NCBI GenBank assembly: GCA_964467785.1 | Contig: CAYXVB010000172.1 | Location: forward strand, 1-7,732 | DNA: 7,732 bases | Direction of reading: 5' to 3' | Source of the DNA: CAYXVB01 sp964467785 | GTDB taxonomy: Bacteria > Bdellovibrionota > UBA1018 | Shown: positions 1 through 7,732 of the stretch, one piece after another | How the letters are laid out: each line of letters opens with the position of its first letter | Position numbering within the stretch: the first letter of the stretch is position 1 | The notes under the pieces: model-generated | Database searches by the model: none | The model's input: only the letters and a program-made list of their open reading frames with translations | Told to the model about the DNA's origin: nothing | Made by a program: the position numbers and the translations under genes

Positions 1-939
1 GACATCGGGCTGCACGGTAGCGACCCAAGCTCCGTAGACGATCGCGATCGCGCCGAGCACCATAAAGACGTACTGATACATCGCCACCGCGGCCGGGAAC
101 ATCGGGAAAGCGAAGCGCATGAAACCGTAGCCACCCATCTTGAGGAGGATGGCCGCCAGGATGACCGAACCCGCGGTCGGCGCCTGCACGTGCGCGTCCG
201 GCAACCAGGTATGGAGCGGGAACAGCGGCACCTTGATCGCGAAGGCGAGCGCGAACGCGAGGAAGAGCAGGCTCTGGGCGCTCAGGTAACCGCCGGCAGG
301 GATCACGACTTTGTAAAGGTCGACGAGCGCGGTCGAATACACTCCGAACTGGAGCTTGTGCTGATAGGAGAGGTAGAAGATCGCAACCAGCATCAGCAGC
401 GATCCCACCATCGTATAGAGGAAAAACTTCATCGCCGCATAGACGCGTTCCTTGCCGCCCCAGATGCCGATGAGGAAATACATCGGGATCAACATGGCTT
501 CCCAGAACACGTAGAACAGGAAGATGTCGAGCGCGACGAAGGCGCCGAGCATGCCCGTCTCAAGAGCCAGCAGCAGGAAGTAGTATTCCTTCTGGCGCTG
601 CTCGACGGCCGAGAAGGAACCCAGCACCGCGATCGGCATGAAGAAGGTGGTCAACAAAATCAGCCATAGGCTGATGCCGTCCATGCCGAGGTTGTACTTG
701 ATGCCCAGGGCAGGGAGCCAATCCATCATTTCGGTAAACTGGAACTCGGCGCCTCCGGCGGAAAACCGCGTGTAGAGCGAGATCGACAGCACGAAGGTGA
801 CTAGCGTACCGAGCAAGGTCCAGATCCGCGTGATCGATCGGCCGCCCTCAGTATTGCCGGGAATCAACAAACCGAGAAAAGCCCATGCGAGGGGTAGGAA
901 GACAATGACGCTGAGGAGGTTCGTATCAAGCAAGGCCAT
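1..939 (-). CDS. nuoM: NADH-quinone oxidoreductase subunit M (NuoM), 3'-truncated by window edge
   Basis: This is the second antiporter-like proton-pumping subunit, related to MrpD, lying between NuoL and NuoN in the membrane arm. The first 313 residues are present; the family is usually about 500 long, and the frame is open to the left edge. The N-terminus MALLDTNLLSVIVFLPL is a typical first helix. YNLGMDGISLWLILLT (82-97) and FLFYVFWEAMLIPMYFLIGI (140-159) follow, the latter with the key glutamate E147. K236 lies in AFAIKVPLFPLHTWLPDAHV, and K267 in ILLKMGGYGFMRF; these match the proton-channel lysines K234 and K265 of Escherichia coli. The ATG at 937-939 overlaps the end of nuoL by 14 bases, with only a weak GGGG (950-953) ten bases upstream. 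No in-frame alternative start gives a better N-terminus. The fragment ends just before the expected (K)KLVAYSS region. Confidence 0.96.
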   Translation of the reverse strand, partial: MALLDTNLLSVIVFLPLAWAFLGLLIPGNTEGGRSITRIWTLLGTLVTFVLSISLYTRFSAGGAEFQFTEMMDWLPALGIKYNLGMDGISLWLILLTTFFMPIAVLGSFSAVEQRQKEYYFLLLALETGMLGAFVALDIFLFYVFWEAMLIPMYFLIGIWGGKERVYAAMKFFLYTMVGSLLMLVAIFYLSYQHKLQFGVYSTALVDLYKVVIPAGGYLSAQSLLFLAFALAFAIKVPLFPLHTWLPDAHVQAPTAGSVILAAILLKMGGYGFMRFAFPMFPAAVAMYQYVFMVLGAIAIVYGAWVATVQPDV

Positions 940-2923
940 AAATGATGTACCCCAAGGTAAGGACGATGCCGACGGCTAGCGCCAGCGCGTAGAGCTGGAT
1001 CGATCCGGTCTGAACCAACCGCAGATTCTGACCACTCCATTCGGAGACACGGCCGAAACCCACGACGATCCGGTCGATCACCGCGACGTCAAAGCCCTTC
1101 CAAAGGGCCTGTGAAAGCGACTTGATCGGGCGGATGAAGACCGAGTCATAAAGCTCGTCGATATACCATTTGTTCTCGAGGAGCTTGTGGAGCGAAGCCC
1201 ACTTGTTCTTGAGGGCTTCGACACTCGGCAAGTTCTTGTAGAGTTTGAACGCGACCGTGATGCCGAGTACGGCACCGATCACGCTGACGGTCATGAGCAA
1301 CACTTCGGCCGATTCCCAGCCCCCGACCGCTGCATGAGCGGGGATGACGGGCTCAAGCCAATGTTCGAGCCAGCTCATGTGCGGAACGCCCATAAAACCG
1401 CCAATGGCGCTCAGAAGCGCAAGTACCATCAACGGCCCGACCATGACCCACGGGGACTCATGGACACCGGCCGGAGCATGATGACCATGATCGTCGGGAC
1501 CGTGGCCGTGACCGCCATGAGCGGCGCCGAGCTTTTTCTCATCGAAGCGGGGCTTGCCAAGGAACGTCAGATAGAACAGGCGGGTCATGTAGAAGGCGGT
1601 CATCACCGCGGTCAGAGCGCCCAGGCCCCAGAACACGACATTACCGTGCGGGGAGTGGAAAGCCTGCCATAGGATTTCGTCTTTCGAGAAGAAACCGGAA
1701 AACGGCGGAATACCGCAGATTGCCAACCAGCCGACAGCGAACACAAAGAAAGTGCGCGGCATCTTCGACTTCAGGCCGCCCATTTTCAAGATGTTCTGCT
1801 CTTCGTGCATGCCATGGATGACCGAGCCCGCGCCGAGGAACAGAAGTGCCTTGAAAAACGCATGGGTGATGACATGGAAGACGCCGGCGGCATAAGCGCC
1901 GACACCGCAGCCCAGGAACATATAGCCGAGCTGAGAGACCGTCGAATAGGCGAGGACCTTTTTGATGTCCGTCTGAGCGATGGCGATCGTCGCAGCGAAG
2001 AACGCGGTAAAGACACCCACCGCAGCGACCACCGTCATGGCCGTCGGCGACTGGCTGTAAAGAAGATTCAAACGGGCGACCATATAGATGCCCGAGGTGA
2101 CCATGGTGGCCGCATGGATCAGCGCCGAGACCGGGGTCGGACCCGCCATAGCGTCCGGCAGCCAGACATAAAGCGGAATCTGCGCCGACTTGCCCATGCA
2201 ACCGACGAAGAGGAAAAGACACATCGCGGTAGCCGCGGCGACCGAGATCCCCGCCGGAAGTGCGGCATGACCGCCATGGGCGGTGAGCGCCGCATTAATT
2301 GCGGCAAAGTCCAGAGTTCCGAAATAGCTGAAGATCATGAACATGCCGAGGAGAAAGCCAAAGTCCCCGACGCGGTTGACGATGAAAGCCTTCTTCCCTG
2401 CGCTGGCCTTCTCGTCATCCGTGTACCAGAAGCCAATCAGCAGGTAAGAGCAGAGCCCGACGCCCTCCCAACCCATGAACAGTACTGGAAGCGAGGAACC
2501 GAGCACCAGCAGCAGCATCGCGAAGCAGAACAGATTCAAGTACGCGAAGAACTTGCCCGGAGCCTCGTCATGACTCATGTAGCCGATCGAGTAGATGTGG
2601 ATCAGGGTACCGACGCCGGTGATCACCAGCGTGAAGAGCGTCGAAAGCGCGTCCACGCGGAACGCGATATCTAACTTGAAGCTACCGATCTGGATCCAAT
2701 TGAGGACGAGTTGCTCGATCGAGCGCGACTCCGCCGGCATGTCCTTGAGCTGCAGGAACAGCATCAACGAGACAACGAAGGAAGCGAAAATCGCGAGGGT
2801 AGCGATCAGTCCGGGGACCGTGGAGCCGGCCTTGTGGGCGCCGGGGCGGGTCTGGACCAAACCGTACCAGGAGCCATTGATCAGAAAGCCGATAAGCGGA
2901 AACAGGGGAATCAGCGCCAACAT
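926..2923 (-). CDS. nuoL: NADH-quinone oxidoreductase subunit L (NuoL)
   Basis: This antiporter-like subunit lies at the distal end of the membrane arm and is related to MrpA; it pumps protons. It has 665 residues, a normal length. Residues 90-330 hold the conserved core: GWEGVGLCSYLLIGFWY (151-167) with the key glutamate E153, VNRVGDFGF (182-190), and MGKSAQIPLYVWLPDAM (243-259) with the channel lysine K245, followed by AGPTPVSALIHAATMVTSG. K414 in GFFSKDEIL matches the later essential lysine. A histidine-rich loop occupies 469-488. The C-terminal part has the family's long lateral helix region (NKWYIDELYDSVFIRP, 584-599) and a last membrane helix (about 643-663). The ATG is five bases after the nuoK stop, behind GAGGGAG. 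The TGA lies 14 bases inside nuoM. The match of these residues to Escherichia coli roles is by family knowledge. Confidence 0.98.
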   Translation of the reverse strand: MLALIPLFPLIGFLINGSWYGLVQTRPGAHKAGSTVPGLIATLAIFASFVVSLMLFLQLKDMPAESRSIEQLVLNWIQIGSFKLDIAFRVDALSTLFTLVITGVGTLIHIYSIGYMSHDEAPGKFFAYLNLFCFAMLLLVLGSSLPVLFMGWEGVGLCSYLLIGFWYTDDEKASAGKKAFIVNRVGDFGFLLGMFMIFSYFGTLDFAAINAALTAHGGHAALPAGISVAAATAMCLFLFVGCMGKSAQIPLYVWLPDAMAGPTPVSALIHAATMVTSGIYMVARLNLLYSQSPTAMTVVAAVGVFTAFFAATIAIAQTDIKKVLAYSTVSQLGYMFLGCGVGAYAAGVFHVITHAFFKALLFLGAGSVIHGMHEEQNILKMGGLKSKMPRTFFVFAVGWLAICGIPPFSGFFSKDEILWQAFHSPHGNVVFWGLGALTAVMTAFYMTRLFYLTFLGKPRFDEKKLGAAHGGHGHGPDDHGHHAPAGVHESPWVMVGPLMVLALLSAIGGFMGVPHMSWLEHWLEPVIPAHAAVGGWESAEVLLMTVSVIGAVLGITVAFKLYKNLPSVEALKNKWASLHKLLENKWYIDELYDSVFIRPIKSLSQALWKGFDVAVIDRIVVGFGRVSEWSGQNLRLVQTGSIQLYALALAVGIVLTLGYIIYGLA
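1460..1519 (-). other. Histidine-rich loop within NuoL
   Basis: Residues 469-488 of NuoL contain seven histidines among glycines and aspartates (HGGHGHGPDDHGHHAPAGVH), just before the ESPWVM segment that resumes the membrane domain. Many NuoL proteins have a variable, His/Asp-rich loop here. It is solvent-exposed by inference and could bind metal, but no function can be read from the sequence. Confidence 0.8.
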
Positions 2924-2928
2924 CTCAG

Positions 2929-3234
2929 TTACTCCCTCAGAAGCTGGATCTGATCAGTGTCGACATTGCGCAGAGTGCGGAACATCGCGATCAGGAGACC
3001 CAGGCCGACGGCGGATTCGGCCGCGGCGACGGTGATGATGAAGAAGACGGCCATCTGCCCGCCCATATGGCCGAGCTGCTTGGAATACGTCACAAAGGAT
3101 AGGTTCACGGCGTTGAGCATCAGCTCGACGGACATCAAGATGACCAGGATATTGCGACGGATCAGCACACCGGCAAAGCCGATGCAGAAGATGGCCGCGC
3201 AGAAGGATTGGATCAGCCACGGTTCAACGTGCAT
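2929..3234 (-). CDS. nuoK: NADH-quinone oxidoreductase subunit K (NuoK)
   Basis: This small three-helix membrane-arm subunit is related to MrpC and helps move protons between NuoJ and the antiporter-like subunits. It has 101 residues, exactly the usual size. The two buried glutamates essential in Escherichia coli (E36 and E72) correspond to E37 in LMSVELMLNAVNL and E73 in AAAESAVGLGLL. The loop between them (RRNILVILMS and SKQLGHMGGQ flanks) is family-like. The start is the ATG at 3232-3234, 11 bases inside the end of nuoJ, preceded by an excellent AAGGAG six bases upstream. The TAA lies five bases before nuoL. No anomaly is seen. Confidence 0.97.
   Translation of the reverse strand: MHVEPWLIQSFCAAIFCIGFAGVLIRRNILVILMSVELMLNAVNLSFVTYSKQLGHMGGQMAVFFIITVAAAESAVGLGLLIAMFRTLRNVDTDQIQLLRE
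2932..2938 (-). promoter_or_regulatory. Ribosome binding site of nuoL
   Basis: GAGGGAG on the minus strand is formed by the last two codons of nuoK and lies eight bases before the nuoL ATG. It supports the chosen start and ties initiation of nuoL to the end of nuoK. Confidence 0.65.
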
Positions 3235-3781
3235 GGTGGACTCCTTGCTGGGCGTTGTTGGCCAGTTTGCGCTTAGCGATCGCCACCGCGCCGACGATTG
3301 CGCCGAGGAGGAGCACCGAGGTCAACTCAAAGGGCAGAATGTACTCGGAGAACATCAACTCCGAGATCACTCGGGTGTTGCCACCGGCTGCAGCCACCTT
3401 TTCGGCAGTGAAGTCGCCGACCGGAAGGATCTGCGCCGAATTCTTGAAGGCGTACGTGAACACGCCAAAGAGCGCGACCGCCGCGATGCCCGCCGCGATC
3501 CGCATCCCAACATGGGAGCGCCCCATGTCAAATGAGGGGGCATCCGCGTTCAGCAACATGATGACGAAGATGAATAGAACCATGATCGCGCCCGCGTACA
3601 CCAGGATCTGGAGCGCGGCAATCAGGTGGGCATCGAACATCGCGTAGATCGCGGCGAACGAGAAGAAGACCAGTACCAACGCAAAGGCGCTGGAGACGGG
3701 GTTTTTCTTCAGGATCACCATCAGCGAACAGGCGATCGCCAAGCCCGCGAACAGGAAAAAGAACACCGGGGAGATGTCCAT
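3224..3781 (-). CDS. nuoJ: NADH-quinone oxidoreductase subunit J (NuoJ)
   Basis: This hydrophobic membrane-arm subunit (185 residues) packs between NuoH/NuoA and NuoK. The helix that carries the mobile pi-bulge in this family takes part in coupling quinone chemistry to proton pumping. I see about five membrane segments, near residues 5-23, 30-48, 55-77, 95-113 and 150-168. The signature ALQILVYAGAIMVLFIFVIM covers 56-75, including the conserved tyrosine Y62 of the VYAGAIMVLF stretch. The C-terminus is basic and short (AKRKLANN...). The ATG shares one base with the nuoI stop (TAATG), with AGAGG nine bases upstream at 3791-3795. The TGA lies 11 bases inside nuoK. The length and signature are ordinary for the family. 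Confidence 0.95.
   Translation of the reverse strand: MDISPVFFFLFAGLAIACSLMVILKKNPVSSAFALVLVFFSFAAIYAMFDAHLIAALQILVYAGAIMVLFIFVIMLLNADAPSFDMGRSHVGMRIAAGIAAVALFGVFTYAFKNSAQILPVGDFTAEKVAAAGGNTRVISELMFSEYILPFELTSVLLLGAIVGAVAIAKRKLANNAQQGVHHAR
3241..3246 (-). promoter_or_regulatory. Ribosome binding site of nuoK
   Basis: A near-perfect AAGGAG on the minus strand stands six bases before the nuoK ATG, inside the nuoJ coding region. It fixes the start that overlaps nuoJ by 11 bases. Confidence 0.75.
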
Positions 3782-4224
3782 TATTTGTTACCTCTCTGCT
3801 CAAGCAGGTACTGCTTGTCGTAAACTGTCCGGCTGGTGACACTCATCTCATAGATATTGCTCAGCTTGATGGCGTCCTTAGGACAGGCCTCCTCGCACAT
3901 GCCGCAGAAGCAGCAGCGGAGCAGGTCGATCTCAAATTTGACCGGATACTTTTCCTTGTCCGGGCGCTCGCCCGCTTCGATATGAATGCACTCGGCGGGG
4001 CAGACCGTCGGGCAGAGCATGCATGCCGTGCAGTTCTCAACGCCGTTGGTCGCCTTGATGTAGTGCATGCCGCGGTAGCGCTCGGAGTACTTGCGGCGCT
4101 CTTCCGGGTACTGAATCGTCACGTTGGGCGCGAACAGCATGTTGCGCATCGTGATGACCAAGCCTTTGAAGAGCTCAATCAGATAGATGTTCTGCAGGAT
4201 GTTAGTCTTGCGCTTAACCAGCAT
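3781..4224 (-). CDS. nuoI: NADH-quinone oxidoreductase subunit I (NuoI), 2x[4Fe-4S]
   Basis: This ferredoxin-like subunit carries clusters N6a and N6b, relaying electrons from NuoG towards the last cluster and the quinone, and is held at the membrane surface by its N-terminal helix. It has 147 residues, at the short end of the family, because little follows the second cluster domain. Residues 10-33 form the amphipathic anchor helix leading into VTIQYPEE (35-42), a family hallmark, so the first ATG is needed and an internal one at residue 26 is unlikely. Cluster motif one is NCTACMLCPTVCP (C65, C68, C71, C75). Motif two is RCCFCGMCEEACP (C104, C107, C110, C114). Two additional cysteines, C79 and C105, lie right beside the ligands. 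The gene starts three bases after the nuoH stop behind a weak GGGGTGG, and its TAA shares its last A with the nuoJ ATG. Confidence 0.96.
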   Translation of the reverse strand: MLVKRKTNILQNIYLIELFKGLVITMRNMLFAPNVTIQYPEERRKYSERYRGMHYIKATNGVENCTACMLCPTVCPAECIHIEAGERPDKEKYPVKFEIDLLRCCFCGMCEEACPKDAIKLSNIYEMSVTSRTVYDKQYLLEQRGNK

Positions 4225-4227
4225 AAA

Positions 4228-5322
4228 TCAGATCCACCCCAGGTAAATCGCCACGCCCGTGGCAAAGATGTTCAGCAAGGAAAGCGGCAGCATGACCTTC
4301 CAGCCCAGATCCATGACCTGGTCGTACCGGAAGCGGGGAAGCGTCCAGCGCACCCACACGAAGAACCACATGAAGAACGAGACCTTGAGCATGAAAGCCG
4401 CGACGCTCAGGACGGTCGACGCTACGGCTAATTCAAAGCCCTGAAGGGGAAGGAGCTTCGTCACCCACTCAAGACCGTGCCAGCCGCCGAAATACATCGT
4501 CGTGGCCATCGCGGACACGATAGTCATGTTGCCGTACTCGGCGATCTGGAACATCGCGAACTTGAGCGAGCCGTATTCCAGATGGTAGCCCGCGACGATC
4601 TCGGACTCGCCTTCCGGCAAGTCGAACGGAAGACGGTTGGTTTCGGCGAAGCCACAGGCCAGGAAGATCACGAAGCCGATCGGCTGGACAAAGATGCCCC
4701 ACTTCGGGATGTGCAGCCACTCGGGGAGCTGCAGGGCGCCGATATGGGTCACCAGCTGGCCCTGCGCGGCGACGATTTCATTGAGGTTCACCGAGGCGAA
4801 CGTCATGATGATGCCAACGACCGAAAGACCCAGCGAGAGTTCGTACGAGATCATCTGCGAGCTCGAGCGGATCGAACCGAGAAGCGCGTACTTGTTGTTC
4901 GAGGCCCAACCGCCCATGATGATGCCGTAAATACCGAGAGACGCGATCGAGTAGACGTACAGAAGGCCGACATTGAGGTCGGCGATCTGGAACTTCATGA
5001 TCTCGCCACCGATTTCTAGAGGCTTGGCAAAGGGGATGACCGCCGCGCCAAGGAGCGTGGGGATCATCGAAACGAGCGGAGCCAACGTATAATAGAACTT
5101 ATTGACGTGGCCGGGCGTACGGTCTTCCTTAAAGGCGAACTTGATGCCGTCGGCAATCGACTGAAAAAGGCCGAAGGGACCGATCCGGTTCGGGCCCTTG
5201 CGGTTCTGCATCATGGCCGAACCACGACGCTCGACCCATGCCATGAGCGGAGCAGCCTGAATGATCACTGCGAGAATGAAAGCGACGCTGATGACTTTTG
5301 AGAGAAGTTCGATGTTGGACAT
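4228..5322 (-). CDS. nuoH: NADH-quinone oxidoreductase subunit H (NuoH)
   Basis: This multi-pass inner-membrane protein (364 residues, about eight membrane helices) forms the heel of the membrane arm and much of the quinone-binding cavity. Family signatures are intact. Residues 30-61 hold VERRGSAMMQNRKGPNRIGP and GLFQSIADGIK. The acidic loop lining the quinone and proton entry region, FAETNRLPFDLPEGESEIVA, spans 225-244 and continues GYHLEYG. Near the C-terminus is WVRWTLPRFRYDQVMDLGWK (323-342). I chose the ATG at 5320-5322: its A is shared with the nuoG stop codon (TGATG), and AAGGGGG stands seven bases upstream. A GTG at 5347-5349 would add nine residues but has no convincing ribosome site and would place this strong one inside the gene. 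The stop is three bases before nuoI. No defect is seen. Confidence 0.97.
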   Translation of the reverse strand: MSNIELLSKVISVAFILAVIIQAAPLMAWVERRGSAMMQNRKGPNRIGPFGLFQSIADGIKFAFKEDRTPGHVNKFYYTLAPLVSMIPTLLGAAVIPFAKPLEIGGEIMKFQIADLNVGLLYVYSIASLGIYGIIMGGWASNNKYALLGSIRSSSQMISYELSLGLSVVGIIMTFASVNLNEIVAAQGQLVTHIGALQLPEWLHIPKWGIFVQPIGFVIFLACGFAETNRLPFDLPEGESEIVAGYHLEYGSLKFAMFQIAEYGNMTIVSAMATTMYFGGWHGLEWVTKLLPLQGFELAVASTVLSVAAFMLKVSFFMWFFVWVRWTLPRFRYDQVMDLGWKVMLPLSLLNIFATGVAIYLGWI

Positions 5323-6709
5323 CAGACGGCCCCCTTGGAGTTGGACCACAACATCAAGATCTCAGGCAGCTGCTTGCTCTGGCCGACCGGATTGAGGGAG
5401 CGGATGAGTTTCTGTTCCATGCCCTGCGAGTTGACTACGGTCCCGTCCTTTTCGGCGAACGTGGTGCCCGGGAGAACCGCGGCCATCTTTTCGGCCTGAT
5501 TCTTCATGAACACTCCGACGCCGACGACCGAAAGGCCCTTGAGATCGGGCATCTGGGCGCGGCCGCCGCGGAACACGAGTACTGCGTCGATACCGGCGGG
5601 CAACGAACCTTCGAAACCCTTGTAACCGAGCTTTTCGAGACCATGGAGGTTCGAGGTCTTGCTCTTGCGCTTGAGGATCTTGTCCGCATCCGCGTCATCT
5701 GCGGACGACTTGATCCCGGGGGTGCCGAAGTGGAACACTGGGGCGCTGGGGAAGTGCTTGGGCAGGAAATCCTGCAGCAACTTGCCCTCTTCCTGGGTCA
5801 GGTCCGAGCCCACGAGGACAGCGACTTTTTTACCCGCCAGAGCGGAGCGGGCCGAGGCGAGCGCCTGGGTCCATTCCGAACCCTTGGAGGCCACCACCGG
5901 CTCGACGACGCGGTTTTCGTCGTTGACGTAGTGGAAGTTGAAACGGCCCTCGTCACAAAGCCAGTACTTGTTGACCTGCATGTTCTCGCGGGCCGTGCAC
6001 CGGTAAATGTGATTGCCGTCCTGATGGATCGTCATGTTGCAGCCGCGCGAACAGCCTTCGCACACGGTGTCCGCCTTCTTGAGGAACCAAGCGCGCTTCT
6101 TGAATCGGAAGTCCTTCAAGGTAAGCGAACCGGTGGGACAGATGTCGGCATAGTTGCCGGCGTAATCGGTCTCGAGCGGACGGCCGTCGATCGTGGTGAT
6201 CTCGGTGCGGTTACCGCGCTGAATGGCGACCATCTCGTGAATGCCGGCAACTTCGGTGCCGAAGCGGATGCAACGCGTGCAGTGAATGCAGCGGTTCATG
6301 TTCTTCTTGATCACCGGACCCATATCCAGGTCGAGATACGTGCGCCGCTCCTCGGTGTAGCGGGAATAGGCATCGCCGTACTTAAAGGAATTGTCCTGTA
6401 GGTCGCACTCGCCGGACTTGTCGCAGATCGGGCAGTCCAGCGGATGGTTGATGAGAAGAAACTCCATCGTGGCCTTCTGGCCGGCCTTGACCCGGTCGGA
6501 CTGGGTCTTTACGACCATGCCGTCAGTCGCGACGGTCGAGCATGCCGTCTGGAGCTTCGGCATCTTTTCGACCTCGACGTAACACATCCGACACTGGGCC
6601 ACGACCGTCAGGCCGGGGTGATAGCAGAAGAAGGGAATCTCAACACCCGCCTTCTTGGCGACTTCGATGAGATTCTGTCCTGGCGTAAACTCTACTTCAC
6701 GCCCGTCAA

Positions 6710-6725
<16 letters not shown>
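5322..6725 (-). CDS. nuoG: NADH-quinone oxidoreductase subunit G (NuoG), short form
   Basis: This is the iron-sulfur wire subunit of the complex I hydrophilic arm, passing electrons from NuoF/NuoE towards NuoI. It has 467 residues. An N-terminal ferredoxin domain carries the N1b [2Fe-2S] ligands C34, C45, C48 and C62. The N5 set follows as H94, C98, C101 and C107 (HPLDCPICDKSGEC). The N4 set is C146, C149 and C152 (RCIHCTRCIRF) plus C196 in ICPTGSL. A further set, C222, C225, C229 and C257 (CEGCSRGC ... LCDEGR), matches the N7 cluster known from Escherichia coli and Thermus. The rest, about 210 residues, is a reduced molybdopterin-oxidoreductase-like domain that still ends in a TFAEKDGT...N..G motif (around 423-435). 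NuoG is often about 690-900 residues long, so this is a short form. I chose the ATG at 6723-6725: the protein then begins MPKCVIDGRE, as in the family, with AGAGGTGG just upstream. The open frame runs 30 codons further upstream into nuoF, but that extension reads as arginine-rich antifamily sequence. Confidence 0.95.
5330..5336 (-). promoter_or_regulatory. Ribosome binding site of nuoH
   Basis: AAGGGGG on the minus strand lies within the last codons of nuoG, seven bases before the nuoH ATG. It decides the start in favour of the ATG overlapping the nuoG stop rather than the GTG at 5349. The TGATG arrangement suggests termination-reinitiation coupling. Confidence 0.7.

Positions 6726-7732
<1,007 letters not shown>

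Noticed and set aside
190..669. A 159-codon open frame on the plus strand opposite nuoM
   Set aside because: It is the antisense shadow of nuoM, which continues through this stretch in the minus strand with intact helices and key residues.
1805..2674. A 289-codon open frame on the plus strand opposite nuoL
   Set aside because: The product is rich in Arg, Asp, His and Glu, the usual composition of the antisense of a membrane protein, and it has no family motif or convincing ribosome site.
5323..5349. A GTG start for nuoH, adding nine residues
   Set aside because: It would read through the strong AAGGGGG site. The ATG overlapping the nuoG stop gives the normal NuoH N-terminus.
5322..5954. A frameshift or premature stop explaining the short NuoG
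   Set aside because: The reading frame is intact, the end of the protein has late-domain sequence, and nuoH begins at the stop codon with a proper ribosome site. A lineage-specific internal reduction fits better than a pseudogene.
5298..6401. A 367-codon open frame on the plus strand opposite nuoG
   Set aside because: It lies wholly antisense to a gene with all family motifs, and its product shows no recognisable domain. Long antisense frames are expected opposite GC-rich coding sequence with strong codon bias.

Overview
The window is one continuous piece of a bacterial nuo operon, which encodes proton-pumping NADH:quinone oxidoreductase (respiratory complex I). All genes lie on the minus strand, so transcription runs from high to low coordinates: nuoF (5' end cut by the right edge), nuoG, nuoH, nuoI, nuoJ, nuoK, nuoL and nuoM (3' end cut by the left edge). 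This is the usual bacterial order. It predicts nuoE (and further nuoA-D genes, if the locus is complete) beyond the right edge and nuoN beyond the left edge; neither can be seen here.

The layout is very compact. Neighbouring genes overlap by 1 to 16 bases or are separated by 3 to 5 bases, with Shine-Dalgarno-like sequences inside the end of the preceding gene. There is no non-coding stretch longer than a few bases, and I see no internal promoter, terminator, RNA gene, mobile element, repeat array or CRISPR. The many long reading frames on the plus strand are antisense shadows of these GC-rich genes.

Functionally, NuoF (FMN, NADH site, cluster N3) and NuoG (clusters N1b, N5, N4, N7) belong to the electron-input arm. 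NuoI (N6a, N6b) passes electrons towards the quinone site. NuoH forms the membrane side of the quinone cavity and the link to the membrane arm. NuoJ and NuoK, with NuoL and NuoM as antiporter-like subunits, form the proton-pumping arm. All expected iron-sulfur ligands and the key membrane glutamates and lysines are present in the parts visible, so the enzyme looks functional.

The most distinctive feature is NuoG. It is only about 467 residues long but keeps all four ligand sets, including those of the optional N7 cluster, while its molybdopterin-oxidoreductase-like domain is reduced to about 210 residues. NuoI also has an unusual cysteine-rich first cluster motif. The organism is a bacterium of moderately high GC (high fifties by eye). 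The NuoF, NuoG and NuoI wording recalls 'deltaproteobacterial'-type lineages (Bdellovibrionota, Myxococcota or similar), but this is a weak impression that a search would have to confirm. I found no previously undescribed system in this window.
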